Position numbers and translations under genes: made by a program. Of a DNA stretch of 64,000 bases, positions 1 to 23,618 are shown piece by piece. The stretch is from assembly GCF_027580225.2 (NCBI RefSeq), contig NC_073352.2:30126001-30190000 (forward strand). The letters are read 5' to 3'. The notes below the pieces were generated by a model, which ran no database searches, was not told the origin of the DNA, and saw only the letters and a list, made by a program, of their open reading frames with translations. The DNA comes from Misgurnus anguillicaudatus. Its lineage: Eukaryota > Chordata > Actinopteri > Cypriniformes > Cobitidae. Every line of letters starts with the position of its first letter. The stretch's first letter is position 1.

Positions 1-1119
1 GGACTGTTCAGTCAAAGGTTCTTGGAAAACCTTTTCTTTCTTGTCTTTTTACAAAAACCTTATTTGGACCACAGAACCTTTTTTAAAACAATAGTTTTTC
101 GGATGTTAAAGTTTATGGAAACGTTCAGCCAAAAATGGTTCTTCTTTGGCCCCGTGAAGGTGCCAAAGAATGCATTGAAATAATAAGTTAAAATGTTCTT
201 TGATATTTACATAGAAGGTATGTAACTTTATTAAGTGTAAAAATTATTCAGAAACGTTTTACATGCCAATTAACAACCCTAGGATTTGTCCTTTGAATGA
301 AATGGTCTATTATTGCCATATTTGGAAGGGCCATGAATAATAATATTGAGCTCTGCTCTGATTGGCTCTGAGGCTCATGCCAGTAGCTCACATTAGTAAA
401 CAGACCTTATATGTTTGAGCCTGTATCAGACGAGAAAAATACAGATTTTGAGGAACAACTAATTGTTTGGAGATTGTTAATAGACGCTAACATATAGCAT
501 TAACTAGCATGTTGTGCTAACTTCGCAGTCACAACTTTGTAATTAATCGAATGTGTAATTTAATGTTGCCATCTCGATGCACAAATACATAGGAAACAAT
601 CGTGTTTGATGCTCACGATATGTCATTACCATGTACTTATTATCCATTTAAGCCTAGGTAAATACCTTTTTACATTCTATTGCACCTTTAAGTAAATACA
701 ACTCTAAAATGGCACAATAAATCAATGGCATAATCGTAAATTCAGTGTATGATTGCTCTGTGAATATTGCTTTGGCACAAAAAATAATTTGTGACTTGAA
801 CTAACTTAACCATGGTGCCAGACTGGATCTATTTAACCGCACACAAACATTTGAAGTAACTGGGTGTCTCTCTCTTGCGTGCTAGTTTGTAGAGAAAGAA
901 GGCGTGACTATACATGCACACGACCACAACAATATTGAAGCACACAAGGCAACACACACAGCACATCGAGGAATGACAGAGATCAAACCCAGTTCGGATG
1001 CACTATTCATGAAGCATGGTTTAAGTAGTTTGCTGGCTCACAAGTGGAGACAACTAAACTGATGTTTGTACAACGGGGATATACTTTCCCTTTCTGTGCT
1101 GGAGATCCGCGCCTGTTCA

Positions 1120-1330
1120 TCAACAACAACAGCGCAGCCTGCAGTCGGTGGATGTGAGCGATGAAAGAGCTTCTCGAATGTAAACCGTGAGCATCTTCAG
1201 GTTTATGCATTGCAGACGACTTCTCAGACGATTTCAAGTTCAACGAGTTCACGAGACATTCGCGTTGCGTTTTGGTCGCCAACAAAACAGCGCGTGGACA
1301 AGTCGGAAACTCACCCGCCATTGAAAACAA
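1120..1330 (+). promoter_or_regulatory. rnf44: Candidate rnf44 5' UTR exon and promoter
   Basis: The stretch is richer in CG dinucleotides than its surroundings and ends in CAA followed by the strong donor gtaagc at 1331. The next plausible exon downstream is the rnf44 start-codon exon at 3697, whose acceptor follows a long T tract. A separate non-coding first exon is usual for this family. No TATA box or transcription start can be fixed from sequence alone, so this is inference. Confidence 0.3.
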
Positions 1331-2518
1331 GTAAGCTCGTCTGGTTTACACTTAACGTTAGTGCAGAAGACTGTCATTTAGCACTTAAAATACAATCGCC
1401 AACACTCATGATTTTATAAACTTTGCTTTAAAAATGTATCGTTGAATGTGGCGTTTATGCAAAACGTGTTGCTTTTGTCAGAGGAGCGTCTCTGCATTTC
1501 CTGTTTAAGGCTGTACTAGGGATGGCTAAGTTACATGCTAACGCTGGCAGCTGAAGACTTAACTACATCAGGTTGATCTTTATCGTTAAGCACACGAACC
1601 CCGTGAAACAACATTTGATTTGCAGTTGTTTACGAAGCACGTGCTCAACTGCGGATGTCCACGCGAGCGTCCGTTAAACTTCGGCCTCGCGACTCTTTTG
1701 TGTTATGGTTGATATATACTGCTGGGCCACAATGACACCTTTAAGTGGTTTATTCACAGAAAACATCCACATTAGCTAAGTTAAATATGAATCCCGGATG
1801 AGTGGTGTCAGGAAGTTGTTTGAAATGATTTTGGGCGCGGGTGAGAGCTGAGTCTTTGTTATTGCTTTGTCTCTGTATGAGCACATGGCGCTCGACGCTT
1901 TTGTTGTTGAAGTTACAGCTCCCCCTCTTTGTGGAGAACCTGCCCGTCTTTGTCTTAAACACTGTTTACACTTCAGGTTTGTCAACATTTGACTATTTGT
2001 TTATCATGAGACATGACACTGTACATTTGAATGTTGTAAAATGTGGCGTTATGTATTTGACGTGTTGGGAAGTTTACATGTGCGCCCCACAGTGTTTTTA
2101 TTTTATTTTTTGCAGTTTTTTTTTTTTAGTTTATACAGACCTATAAAATTGGTATTAATTTATTTCTCTAAGCCTTGTTGTAAATTTAAAAGAATACAGA
2201 GCATTTGACATTGATAGATAGATAAATAATCTGTTGAGGGTCATGTTAGTGATGCTTTGCCCTTGTGGATGAAAGAATTATCCTTTGTTTTATCCATGTT
2301 TTTAATAAAAGTTCTCATGCTTAAATTGGTTAACCCGGGAAGGTTTTTAAAGTGTTTCTTTAATTCATCCTGTATGTTTTTAGTCATTATTTATCCTTAT
2401 TCACCTTCTTGTCTTTGCAAACCTGTAAACTGTTTAATGTTTAATACAAAGATTGGGAATGTAAATGTGTGAGCAAAATTTTTCCTTTGGTACAAATGAA
2501 TACATTAAAACTTTTAAC

Positions 2519-2823
2519 CCTAAAACTGTCATTATTTACCTATCCTGGGATTGCAAACTCGCATGCTTTTAATTTAAAAGCATGCGAGTTTGCAATCCCA
2601 GGATAGGTAAATAATGACAGTTTTTCTCGTCTGTACACATTGACTTCCATAGTATTTGTTTTCCTATTATGGAAGTCAATGGGTGCCATCACTATGTGCT
2701 TACCATCATTTACCAAAATAGTTTTGTGCTCCACAGAAGAAAGAAACTCATACAGGTTTAGAACAACAAAAGGATGAGAAAATCATGACAGAAATTTCAT
2801 TTTTGAATGAACTGTCCCATTAA
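2519..2823. repeat. Foldback repeat, 'GGGATAGTTCACCC' family
   Basis: The text carries the hallmark internal phrases of the family: ACTTCCATAGTA, AAACTCATACAGGTTT and a tail resembling TTTTTGAATGAACTGTCCC. Other copies are at 24325-24720, 38696-39027, 45873-47080 and 50202-50503. This copy lacks the usual left end and has the palindrome in its place. No coding capacity is seen, so it is a non-autonomous DNA element or its remnant. Confidence 0.75.
2526..2620. repeat. Perfect 95-bp palindrome
   Basis: Two 47-bp arms (2526-2572 and 2574-2620) are exact reverse complements around a single central T at 2573. Each arm starts or ends with the CTGTCATTATTTACC motif that forms one end of a dispersed foldback family in this window. 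The family body follows at 2621-2823. Confidence 0.92.
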
Positions 2824-3787
2824 CTCTGGATTAAAGGAACAGTATGTAAGACATTTATATCAATTAATCATAAAATGTCCCTGATATGTCACTAGACATT
2901 AAGAAATCATTTTCATTTCAAATACTTTTATCACTCACAACAGTGGTCTGGCCAGGATATAGTCATTTAAAAAGTAGCGTTGCAGCCCTCAACTGATGTT
3001 TATGTTGTCATGTTGTGTATTGGCCTCCAGTTGTGTGATTGCAGTACCAGTTTTAGCCACAAGTTTTGTGATTGCAATATCAGTTTTGGCCACAACCTAC
3101 ATACTGTTCCTTTAACAACAATAAAATCCTTGTTAGAAACCTTGTTTTACATCTACAGTATCCAAGTCTACCCTGGTTTAATATTTTTTAACACTGTATA
3201 TTTTGGCCCGATTCCAATTGTCATTTAACCCAGTTACAAATTGCTAAACAATAATATTAACCAAAGGATGGGTTTGGCCCTCGCTCTTGATGTATGTCAG
3301 GATGCAAACAAGCCCATTTCAAAGTTATTATCAAGGATTAGGTTCAATGGGGGTAATAATTTGAAAAAAAAAATGTGTATAGCATACATGTCCAATACGG
3401 CCATCTGCGCGTAGCCGCGATGAGTATACTTTGAAAGCTGCGCTGACGCGTGCACGCACGAGCCGGGCGCGGAAAAAAGTATTCTGCGGCCTTAACCCAG
3501 GGTAAAAGCAAGCCCACTTCAAAATGATCAATAATTCACCTAAAACATCATTTAATTTTGCTAAAACAATTTTGTTAACTAATGGTTTGATCTCTTGCAT
3601 TGACACCTAATCAAACTTAATAAATACAAAAAGCACCACAAATATTTCTCTGTGGCACAAACTGAAATCTCCTGTATTTTTTTTTTTTTTTTACAGAACC
3701 CTGACAATCTGAGGCTGTGTTAGACACAAGTGCCTCTTGCACTACTGGTCCCAACCCCAGGTGTGACTCGTTTGTACGACGTCACAA

Positions 3788-15394
<11,607 letters not shown>

Positions 15395-18300
15395 GTTCAG
15401 GTTTCGTCTTTCACTGGAAAGCAGCACAAATCCTCAAGTGTGTTTCGTAAGTGGGGACGCCTGTTCTCCAGCCCCATCACCCCGCTCCTAACCCCACCTC
15501 TACAATAAGCAATCTCGAAATTTGTATGGAAACTGTTTGACCTCTGCTGTGCATCATCGTGTGAAAGCTACTGCCTCCTTTTGCCACTTGCGAGTTCTGG
15601 AATTGTGAGCGTTTTCCGTTTCGAATCGGTTTTCCCTGCCCATGTTTTCGCAGATTCCAAAGATAACCTGTAATGCGTTTCGTGTTGGCATATAGTTTAA
15701 TCTAGTCGTTTAATCACGAATAATTCAAATTGTGCATCGGTGTCGGTAGGGGTCGCGGGGTGGGCCCGAATGATGCTTGCTGTCGGCTTTACTGTGCAAT
15801 CGGACGCGGAAAGACGGTTCGCCTCGGCGAACGACCATCATAGATGCATGTGATGGGCTGAGGGACTTGTTAATAATCTATGTTTTGCAATAATGTATTG
15901 ATCATTTGAATCTTATCTTATTCCCGGTTCTCTTTTATCTGCGAATGCTATTGTGACGGTGTGACTTTGTAGTGGTTAAAAACTTCACACACAAAAAAAA
16001 ACGGACTGACGGATGATATTCTCATCACAGCTGAAGAGACATTGAGGAGCGGAGCTCTGCGATGGGGTCACGGGGTCGCTGCGGAGTTTTCGTTTTTGCT
16101 GTTCGCCGGCAAGGGTAATCGGACTGGCCCGTGTAACACAGGGATGAAAACACTGCACACTGCCTTTTCCAGCCTCCGCCTGGCTGCACCGCACAACCTC
16201 CATCTATTCTGGAATGGCCCTCTTGAATCCGATTCATCGCTCTGCTGTCGGCTACATCCAGGACGGGCCTCGCGCGGACTGTTCTTTTAGACTAGCAATA
16301 TTAACGAGATCCACCGCATTTCAGCCGAAGCTAAACACGGAGCTTTTTGGAGGTGGGGTGCGGGCGCACGTCCTCTCATTTTCACACAACCCGGAGAGGC
16401 CAGGAGATCGCATATTCACCTGTCCAGACTTTGGAGAGCAATATGAGTGTGAACGAAACACTGATTTCGGAGAGGACTGGCCTTTATTCCTCGTTCGTGA
16501 GCCAAATAATCAACATATTTACTCTACAAGATCTCAGCTCTGCCTTCTCAAGACCTTGACAAGCACAAACCTGTTACTAATCTTCAAGTCTTTTGTTAGC
16601 AAAGTGTTTTTTTTTTTTAAAGTGGTGTTATTTATTTGTTTTACCTTCTGAGAGAGTTTGAAGGATTCGGTTGGAATACTAAAGCATCTTTAATGCGTTT
16701 TCGTTCGCCTCCCGCTGTCAGGTCTCAGGCCGCGCTCGCAGCGTAACGTGATGTGAAAGAAAAAAAACAATGTATGCATAGCCTTGACGTGAAAGGTAAA
16801 ATTATCGTCTTGTTTTTAAGACAAAAGAATGTTGAAACCCTCTGTATTCCAAGTTAAGCCCTTTCCTGTGCGCCACTCGACTGTAGAAGTACCACGAAGA
16901 TCCCGGATAGGATTCGAAAAGCGGACGATGGAGCGTTAGGGTCGTTTAAAGAATAATAAAAAAAAAAATGCACTGTAAAACGCTCAACTCGTGGTTTGTG
17001 CGATTCCAAAAACAACTTTGGGTAAACAATTTGAGTACTTTTCCCTTAAGATCTATATATATACACACATATATATATATATATAAAAATATATATTCCA
17101 GAGTTGTTTGTCCACTGAATAGTCATTGTAATTTAATAGACACACTGGCTTTTCTCGGGTAAAGGGACTCTTTTAGAGAATGTGAGTATTTTGCATTTGC
17201 GTGCCAGGTTTAAAAAAACCAAGCAAGCCATTGTAATGAATTTAATCCACACTTTTGATAAGTAATCTATGTATACATATCTGTTCACTGGCATATATTT
17301 TGAGTATATAAAAAAGAAAATCACTCAGGGCCTCTCGGTAATTAAAAATAAAGGAAAACAGTCCATTTCAAATGGGATTAACGCCATGGAGGAATATTTT
17401 CCGGGTTGTTTTCCTCAGGCCGTGGGTATTTTAAATGTAATCGAACTAATGTTTTTTTTTTAAATGGTGGTGAATATTATTCCATTATGAGACTGGCATG
17501 CAACGAAAAAAAAAACGAAACAATAATGTGACATGTTGTATTGAGTGAGAGCAGGCTTTTCGTTACTGCAACCGATCATTAGCGTATGTTACTCGGACCT
17601 GTTTTACAGCTGTTGCGTTCCCGTGTTGTCGTACTTGAACCGCACATAAAGGTTGTAATCCCGTTTTAAAAGGTGCCCCGGTGCACACTTGTCCTACCTA
17701 GACCACTTCCAAGACTATTCTTACGGTGTTTGCATGATTTAAAAAAAACACACACAAAAAAAAGAAACTGTATTTTCAGTGAAAGATATCTAGACGGGGT
17801 GGGCAAGTATTTTAATTGTGCACAATATGCATGCATGTCTAACCAGGTCCCAACTGGTGTTTAGGTAGATCTAGTTGGCTTTGGGTTCTGGGTATAGGGA
17901 CTTCTGCTCAGCTGATAACTGCCATGCACTGTACTGCACATATTTGTAACCGAATCGAATGACTACAAGATTTTATTGTGCTTGTACTTGCAAAAGAGTT
18001 ATAAAATATATATTAAGTAAGTAAGGAATAATCTAGGACATTAAGCGATCCTCACCACAGTCGTGCTTGCCTCAGTGATTGACACACTTGCCTGGGAACT
18101 AGTTAACAGAAAGCCATATAGTTAAAAGGTGCTAGATAATCTATATTTAGGTGTAATGCTACATTCACATAAGAGAATGCAATAGTTTGTTATGGGTGTC
18201 TATTCATGCAGCATGCAGTGCTACTAGTACACTTAACACAGTGGTCAGCGACAGTTAACTATCAACAGGGGTTTCACTTAAAATAAAAAATTTAGCTTTA

Positions 18301-19040
18301 CTTATTTAGTATGTGCTGATAGATGGTGACTCGAGTTTTCGAAATGTGTTATTTTACTGCCCGAGTGATCCGATTAAATACATCTGCCTTAAAAAGTATT
18401 GAGGGGGGAAATGGCGCTATCACTCATTTACCAAAATATACCCGTCGTACGGTTTTAAGCATATGTAAAAAAATAAATTAATACACGCGCAAGCACTTTT
18501 GCTTGGGGTAACTGGCTGTGGGCTATTTCTACTATATCCTTATTTAGATTTCTAAAGGAATTTTTCACCGTAATAATTATAATCGAGATTCCTTGAAAAC
18601 CCTCAGTGTTACCTGTACTGAATTACTAAAAAAAGAAACTTAAAAAAAAAAAAACAATCAACCTCCGAGTTATGATGAATAGAATCTTGTAGTCTTTCTG
18701 TGATTCAACTAATAAATAATCTCACAGCTTGTGTGGTGGAAAATTGTGTTCCAATAAGCAGCTAAATACTTTAGGGTTTGTGATTTGTTGATTGCTCCAT
18801 AGACGCCACTGATTGTTTACCAATGATTATTTGCTGTGGTGGGATAGTGGATTGTTTACTGTTATCTTCTCCTCCTGGCCTCTAGGGGTCAGTCATTGCC
18901 TGAATTCCAGACTACCCAGCCGACAACTACAGGGCCAGGGGCATGTGTTCTGTGTTAGGAAGATATTTTGCTTTGGTACTTGCACATTTACAGTTACCTC
19001 ATTTTTGCCATGTTTGTATTTGGAAGAAAAAAATAAACAA
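15395..19040 (+). other. rnf44: Probable long rnf44 3' UTR
   Basis: No coding exon and few recognisable repeats occur here, in contrast to the surrounding repeat-dense DNA, which fits a retained long 3' UTR. Candidate polyadenylation signals AATAAA are at 16955-16960 and 19032-19037. The end point is uncertain. Short A and T tracts and a TA-rich patch near 17050-17100 are present. Confidence 0.45.
19032..19037 (+). terminator. rnf44: Candidate rnf44 polyadenylation signal
   Basis: This is an AATAAA hexamer in an A-rich stretch at the end of the repeat-poor block, just before the tandem repeat array. An earlier AATAAA at 16955 could serve a shorter transcript. Confidence 0.35.
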
Positions 19041-19328
19041 TAAAAAAGAAATGAATAAAAATGCTAATATATATTATATATAGGAAATGGTTCTTAATGC
19101 TATAATTTTTTTCATTCCATTGGAATCATTGTTTGTAGCATTTAACATATAACTAGTTAGAGTGTATTATAAATACATCTGTATACTGATTGAAATTTTT
19201 AAGATTTGTACTTTTTTTAAATGAAAGTTGCTAGTTCTGCTTTACCGAGTAGTGCAATCATATTTTTTTTAATTGTGGCTGATTGGAGAGGGTTGTTCAC
19301 TAATAAATGTGTGATGTATACTCATACT

Positions 19329-22325
19329 ACACTGACTAAAGTAATCACTGCTTTAAATACAGATACAGTGGTTTTTGCCATGATAACTTGACATGGTAAA
19401 GTGTTTTTTTTTTTTCAAAATCAAAGCTTAAGATGTGAATTAAATCTTTGCTGTCCACAGAAGTATAGATATAGGTAATTTACTTGTTAAAATTGCCACT
19501 GTAGGGGTGAGCAAAAATGTGTTTTTGGGTGTGTCCTTTAAAATGCAAAATGAGCTTGATCTCTGTAAGGGGTGGTATTATCCCCTTCTGACATCACAAG
19601 GGGAGCCAAATTTCAATAAGCTGTTTTTTTCCACATGCTTGATGAGAATGGTTTACCAAAACTAAGTAAATGGGTTGATCTTTTTCACATTTTCTAGCAT
19701 TGGGAATCCAATTATATCACTTAAACATGAAAAAAGTAACCTAAAAAAGAAATTTCTGTCATCGTTTACCGTGCAATGATATTTTACTAAATGATAGTAA
19801 GCACACAGTTCGCGTGACCCATCCTTAGTAGGAAAAACAAATATTATGGGAGTCAATGGGTGATATCAACTGTGTGCTTACCAAAATTTATTAAAATACA
19901 TTATTTTGTGTTCTATAAATAAACTCGTACAGGTTTACAACAACCTGAAGTAAATGTTAAGCTAATTATCATTGGGTGAACTATCCATTTCACATGATAA
20001 GGTTTTCATTCAATATTATTCTGTTCTGACTTGCATGTTTCTTAAATTAAAGTTAATTCACAGCAAAAATAATTGGGAAGAAAACATAAAAGGAGATCAA
20101 GATGAAGATAAACACTGACTAAAGTAATCACTGCTTTAAATACAGATGTGGTTTTGCCATGAGAATTTCACAGGGTAAAGTGTATTTTTTTCCAAAATCA
20201 AAGCTAAACTAAGACTTTTTAAGATGTCAAATAAATATTTGGTGTCCCCAGAGTATGCATGTTAAGTTTTAGCTCAAAATACCATATAGATCATTTATTA
20301 TAGCTTTGCACGTGTAAGTGAGCAAAATGTCCTGTTTTCTCCTTTAAAATGCAAATGAGCTGGTCTCTGTACCAAATGGCAGTGATGTTATTGGGTAGTG
20401 CAGATTAAGGGGCAGTATTATCCCTTTCTGACATCACAAGGGGAGCCAAATTTCAATTAGCTATATTTTCACATGCTTGAAGAGAATGGTTTACCAAAAC
20501 TAAATTACTGGGTTGATCTTTTTCACATTTTCTAGCTTGATACACTGAAAAAAATTATTCATTGAATTTAATACATTTTTTTAAGGTAAGTGGTTGCAAT
20601 CAATTTATTTAAGCTACATTTAAACAAAAGTTTTATATTTTATTTTACTAATCTTTTTTTGTTTAAATGTAGCTTAAATAAATTGATCGCAACCACTTAC
20701 CTTAAAAAATGTATTTAATTCAATGAATCATTTTTTTCAGTGTAGAAGCACTGCAATTATAGCACTTAAGCATGAAAAAAGTCAGATTTTCTTGATATCG
20801 CTCATCCAAAATAGAACATTTTGTCATCATTTACACACCGTGCAATGATGATATAACAACATGAGGGGAAGTAAATGTTAAGCAAATTTTCATTTTGGGT
20901 GAACTATCCCTTTAACATGATATGGTTGTCATTGAATAATGCTGTCCTGACTTGCATGTTTTTAAATGAATTAATTTACAGCAAAAATGAGTGGGAAGAA
21001 AACGTAAAAAGAGATCAAGACAAAGATAAACACTGACTAAAGTAATCACTGCTTTAAATACAGATACAGTGTTTTTGCCATGATAACCTCACATGGTAAA
21101 GTGTTTTTCTTTTTTCAAAATCAAAGCCTAAGCTAAGATTTTTTTAAGATGTAAAATAAATCTTTTGTGTCCCCAGGAGTACATATGTGAAGTTCTAGCT
21201 CAAAATACTGTATAGATCATTTATTATAACATGTTAAAAATGCCACTTTGTAGGTGTGAGCAAAAATTTGTGTTTTTGGGTGTGTCCTTTAAAGTGCAAA
21301 TGAGCTTGATCTCTGTATAGTGCAAATTAAGGGGTGGTATTACCCCCTTCTGACATCGGAAGGGGAGCCAAATTTCACTGTGTTATTTTTACATGCTTGC
21401 AGAGAATGGTTTACCAAAACTAAGTTACTGGGTTGATCTTTTTCACATTTTCTAGCTTGATAGGAGCACTGGGAATCCAATTATAACACTCAAAAATGGA
21501 AAAAGTTAGATTTTTGTGATATCGCTCACCCAAAAAAGACAATTTTGTCATCATTTACTCACCGTGCAATGATGATACAACAACCTGAGGGTAAGTAAAT
21601 GTTAAGCAAATTTTCATTTTGAGTGAACTATGCCTTTAACATGATATGGTTGTCATTGAATATTATGCTGTCCTGACTTGCATGTTTCTTAAATTGAATT
21701 AACTTACAGCAAAAATAATTGTGGAAAAAAAGGAAAAGAATATCAAGACAAAGATGAACACTGACTAATCACTGCTTTAAATACAGATGTGGTTTTTGCC
21801 ATGATAATTTCACAGGGTAAAGTGTTGTTTTTTTTCAAAATCAAAGCTAAGCTAAGACTTTTTTAAGATGTTGAACAAATATTTGGTGTCCGCAAGAGTA
21901 TGCATGATAAGTTTTAGCTCGAAATACCATATAGATAATTTATTATAGCATTGCCACTTGTAAGTGTGAGCAAAATGTCCTGTTTTGTCCTTTAATATGC
22001 AAATAAGCTGATCTCTGTAATAAATGGAAGTGATGTTATTGGATAAATTGGAAAAAGTTGTGATATTGTTAACCTAAAATAAAAATTCTGTCATCTTTAC
22101 TCACCGTGCAATAATGATATTTTAATAAATGATGGAAAGCAGCACACAGTTGGCGTGACCCATCCTTAGTAGGAAAAACAAATATTATGGAAGTCAATGG
22201 GTGCCATCCACTGTATGCGTACCATCATTTATCAAAATAAACCAATTTGTGTTTAACAGAATAAAAAACAACATAAAGGTGAATGATGACCACATTTTTA
22301 ATTTTGGGTAAACTATTCCTTTAAC
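19329..22325 (+). repeat. Degenerate tandem array, four units of about 0.7-0.9 kb
   Basis: The phrase ACACTGACTAAAGTAATCAC (or a close variant) begins units at 19329, 20112, 21030 and 21758. Each unit then carries a T tract with TCAAAATCAAAGC, a GGTGTCC segment, CTTCTGACATC followed by GGGGAGCCAAAT, and a tail of the TCACCGTGCAATGATGAT type. The fourth unit is partly deleted. A relative of the unit is dispersed at about 5120-5540, and a looser one may occur at 39877-40365. Confidence 0.85.
20543..20742. mobile_element. 200-bp TA-flanked foldback MITE
   Basis: The ends CACTGAAAAAAATTATTCAT and ATGAATCATTTTTTTCAGTG are inverted, with long nearly perfect arms (AAGGTAAGTGGTTGC against GCAACCACTTACCTT). 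It is flanked by TA on both sides (20541-20542 and 20743-20744). It is inserted in the second unit of the tandem array only, so it is younger than the array's amplification. Confidence 0.88.
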
Positions 22326-22596
22326 GAGACTATTGCATTGTGATGTTTTTCATTCAATATTATTTTGTCCAGCCTTAATTTGGGAAGTAAATTTGTAATT
22401 AAAATGATTACGATCACGTCACAGATAAAATGGTAGAAATCTTAAGTTTCAGTTTTTATTTTGTGTATTTTTCTTTAAATTTGGCAGGGAATGTTATTCA
22501 GATGTGTTATTGACAGGATTTATGAAATCTAAAAGGAGAAATATCATATAATAAAGAAATATTTTGCCTCAAAATGATGGCCTTATGCAATAAGGG

Positions 22597-22817
22597 GCGG
22601 TTTCTCGGACAGGGTTTATCCTTCTCCCAGAATAAAATGCATGTTTGAGCAGGCTTAATTTAAAAACACCTTATACTGACATATCTTAACATCTATCACT
22701 GCCATTGTTTTGTCTTAAGATGCACACCAGTATTGTTTTTTTTTTTTGGTAAAAAAACTACTTAATGTCCAAAGGCCTAGTACTGGATTAATCTTAACCC
22801 TGTCTGGGAAACCGCCC
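22597..22817. repeat. 'CGGTTTCCC' foldback, uninterrupted copy
   Basis: It has GGGGCGGTTTCTCGGACAGG on the left and CCTGTCTGGGAAACCGCCC on the right. It is the empty-site counterpart of 14390-15183, reading TTAACATCTATCACTGCC where the other copy holds the Tc1-like element. A third partial copy is near 40365-40425. Confidence 0.82.
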
Positions 22818-23435
22818 GAAAATGTTTCCATGATATAGCACCATATTTCATTTTCCCTTTTCAGATACCGACCAACATTAAACTAAACACATATTTTGCC
22901 CATGCAGTAAAACAACTAGAAGCAAGAAGAATGCCAAACGAAAATGTTTTAAAATGTTTAATTTAGAATCGGTAAATTACATCTTTACATGACCAGACCC
23001 ATCAGATGTACGACAGGCAACATGGGCATCTATGAAATACCACAGGCACACTATGGGCAGACTTGCACTATACTCTATAGACAAAGCCACATGGAAAAGA
23101 TGTGGCCTTAGTTTTCTTTCTTGAACTTTGAACAGCCCGTGGGAACCTTAAGTCGATAACCCTTTAATTTGGTCGTTAGGTGAGATACATTATACGGTCA
23201 AACTTCGATTTGCGTTAAAAAAAGAACTCCAGGCTTTACTTTAAATATCTAGGTCATATATTTACATGGCCGTTCGCCTTGAACTCATTGAACAGAATGT
23301 AACTTGGCTGCAGGGAAGGATGAGTTATTTCTTTTTAAATTCAGTAAAAGGTTTATTTCAATGATCCCTCGTCAAGGGAATTGAACAGAAGAGAAGAACT
23401 GGAGGGAAGGTGGAACTCGAGTTGTTAGCTAAATG
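22818..23435 (-). other. faf2: Intergenic tail and probable faf2 3' UTR
   Basis: The stretch just below the faf2 stop codon (23436) lacks recognisable repeats. A TTTATT at 23352-23357 reads as AATAAA on the minus strand, and TTTAAT near 22958 reads as ATTAAA; either could end the faf2 transcript. No coding sequence is seen. Confidence 0.4.
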
Positions 23436-23618
23436 TCAATCGTCTGTGAGGTCCTGCACAAAGAGGACTTCTGAGCGACTCAGACCGGCGTCCATCAGCG
23501 TGGGGGGATTGGGCTGCTCCTCCGTCGGCAAGCAAGGCAAGACCCGACGTGGGAAATTCGTTACTATTTGGAATTTCTCAGGGGTCTCTTTCAATGAAAA
23601 CACAAAGTCGTATATTAC
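23436..23618 (-). CDS. faf2: faf2 last exon (UBX end)
   Basis: It encodes VIYDFVFSLKETPEKFQIVT, then NFPRRVLPCLP and SEVLFVQDLTDD, with TGA at 23438-23436. The conserved FPR loop contacts p97 in UBX domains. Confidence 0.96.
   Translation of the reverse strand, partial: VIYDFVFSLKETPEKFQIVTNFPRRVLPCLPTEEQPNPPTLMDAGLSRSEVLFVQDLTDD

Larger units (their letters stand above)
1..3696. other. Upstream region of rnf44, mostly repeats
   Basis: There is no supported coding exon here. Bases about 230-640 resemble, in inverse orientation, the block at about 37020-37690 (shared AT-rich text around phrases such as the octamer GCTCTGAT and the runs near 'gacgctaacatatagc'). A GC-richer, CpG-containing stretch at about 1080-1330 ends in a good splice donor (gt at 1331) and could be the non-coding first exon and promoter of rnf44. 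The stretch 2519-2823 is a foldback repeat with a perfect palindrome, listed separately. The remainder is AT-rich with no recognisable gene. Confidence 0.5.

Noticed and set aside
16214..16651. Plus-strand open frame of 145 codons in the rnf44 3' UTR
   Set aside because: No recognisable domain, no splice context, and composition like the surrounding untranslated DNA.
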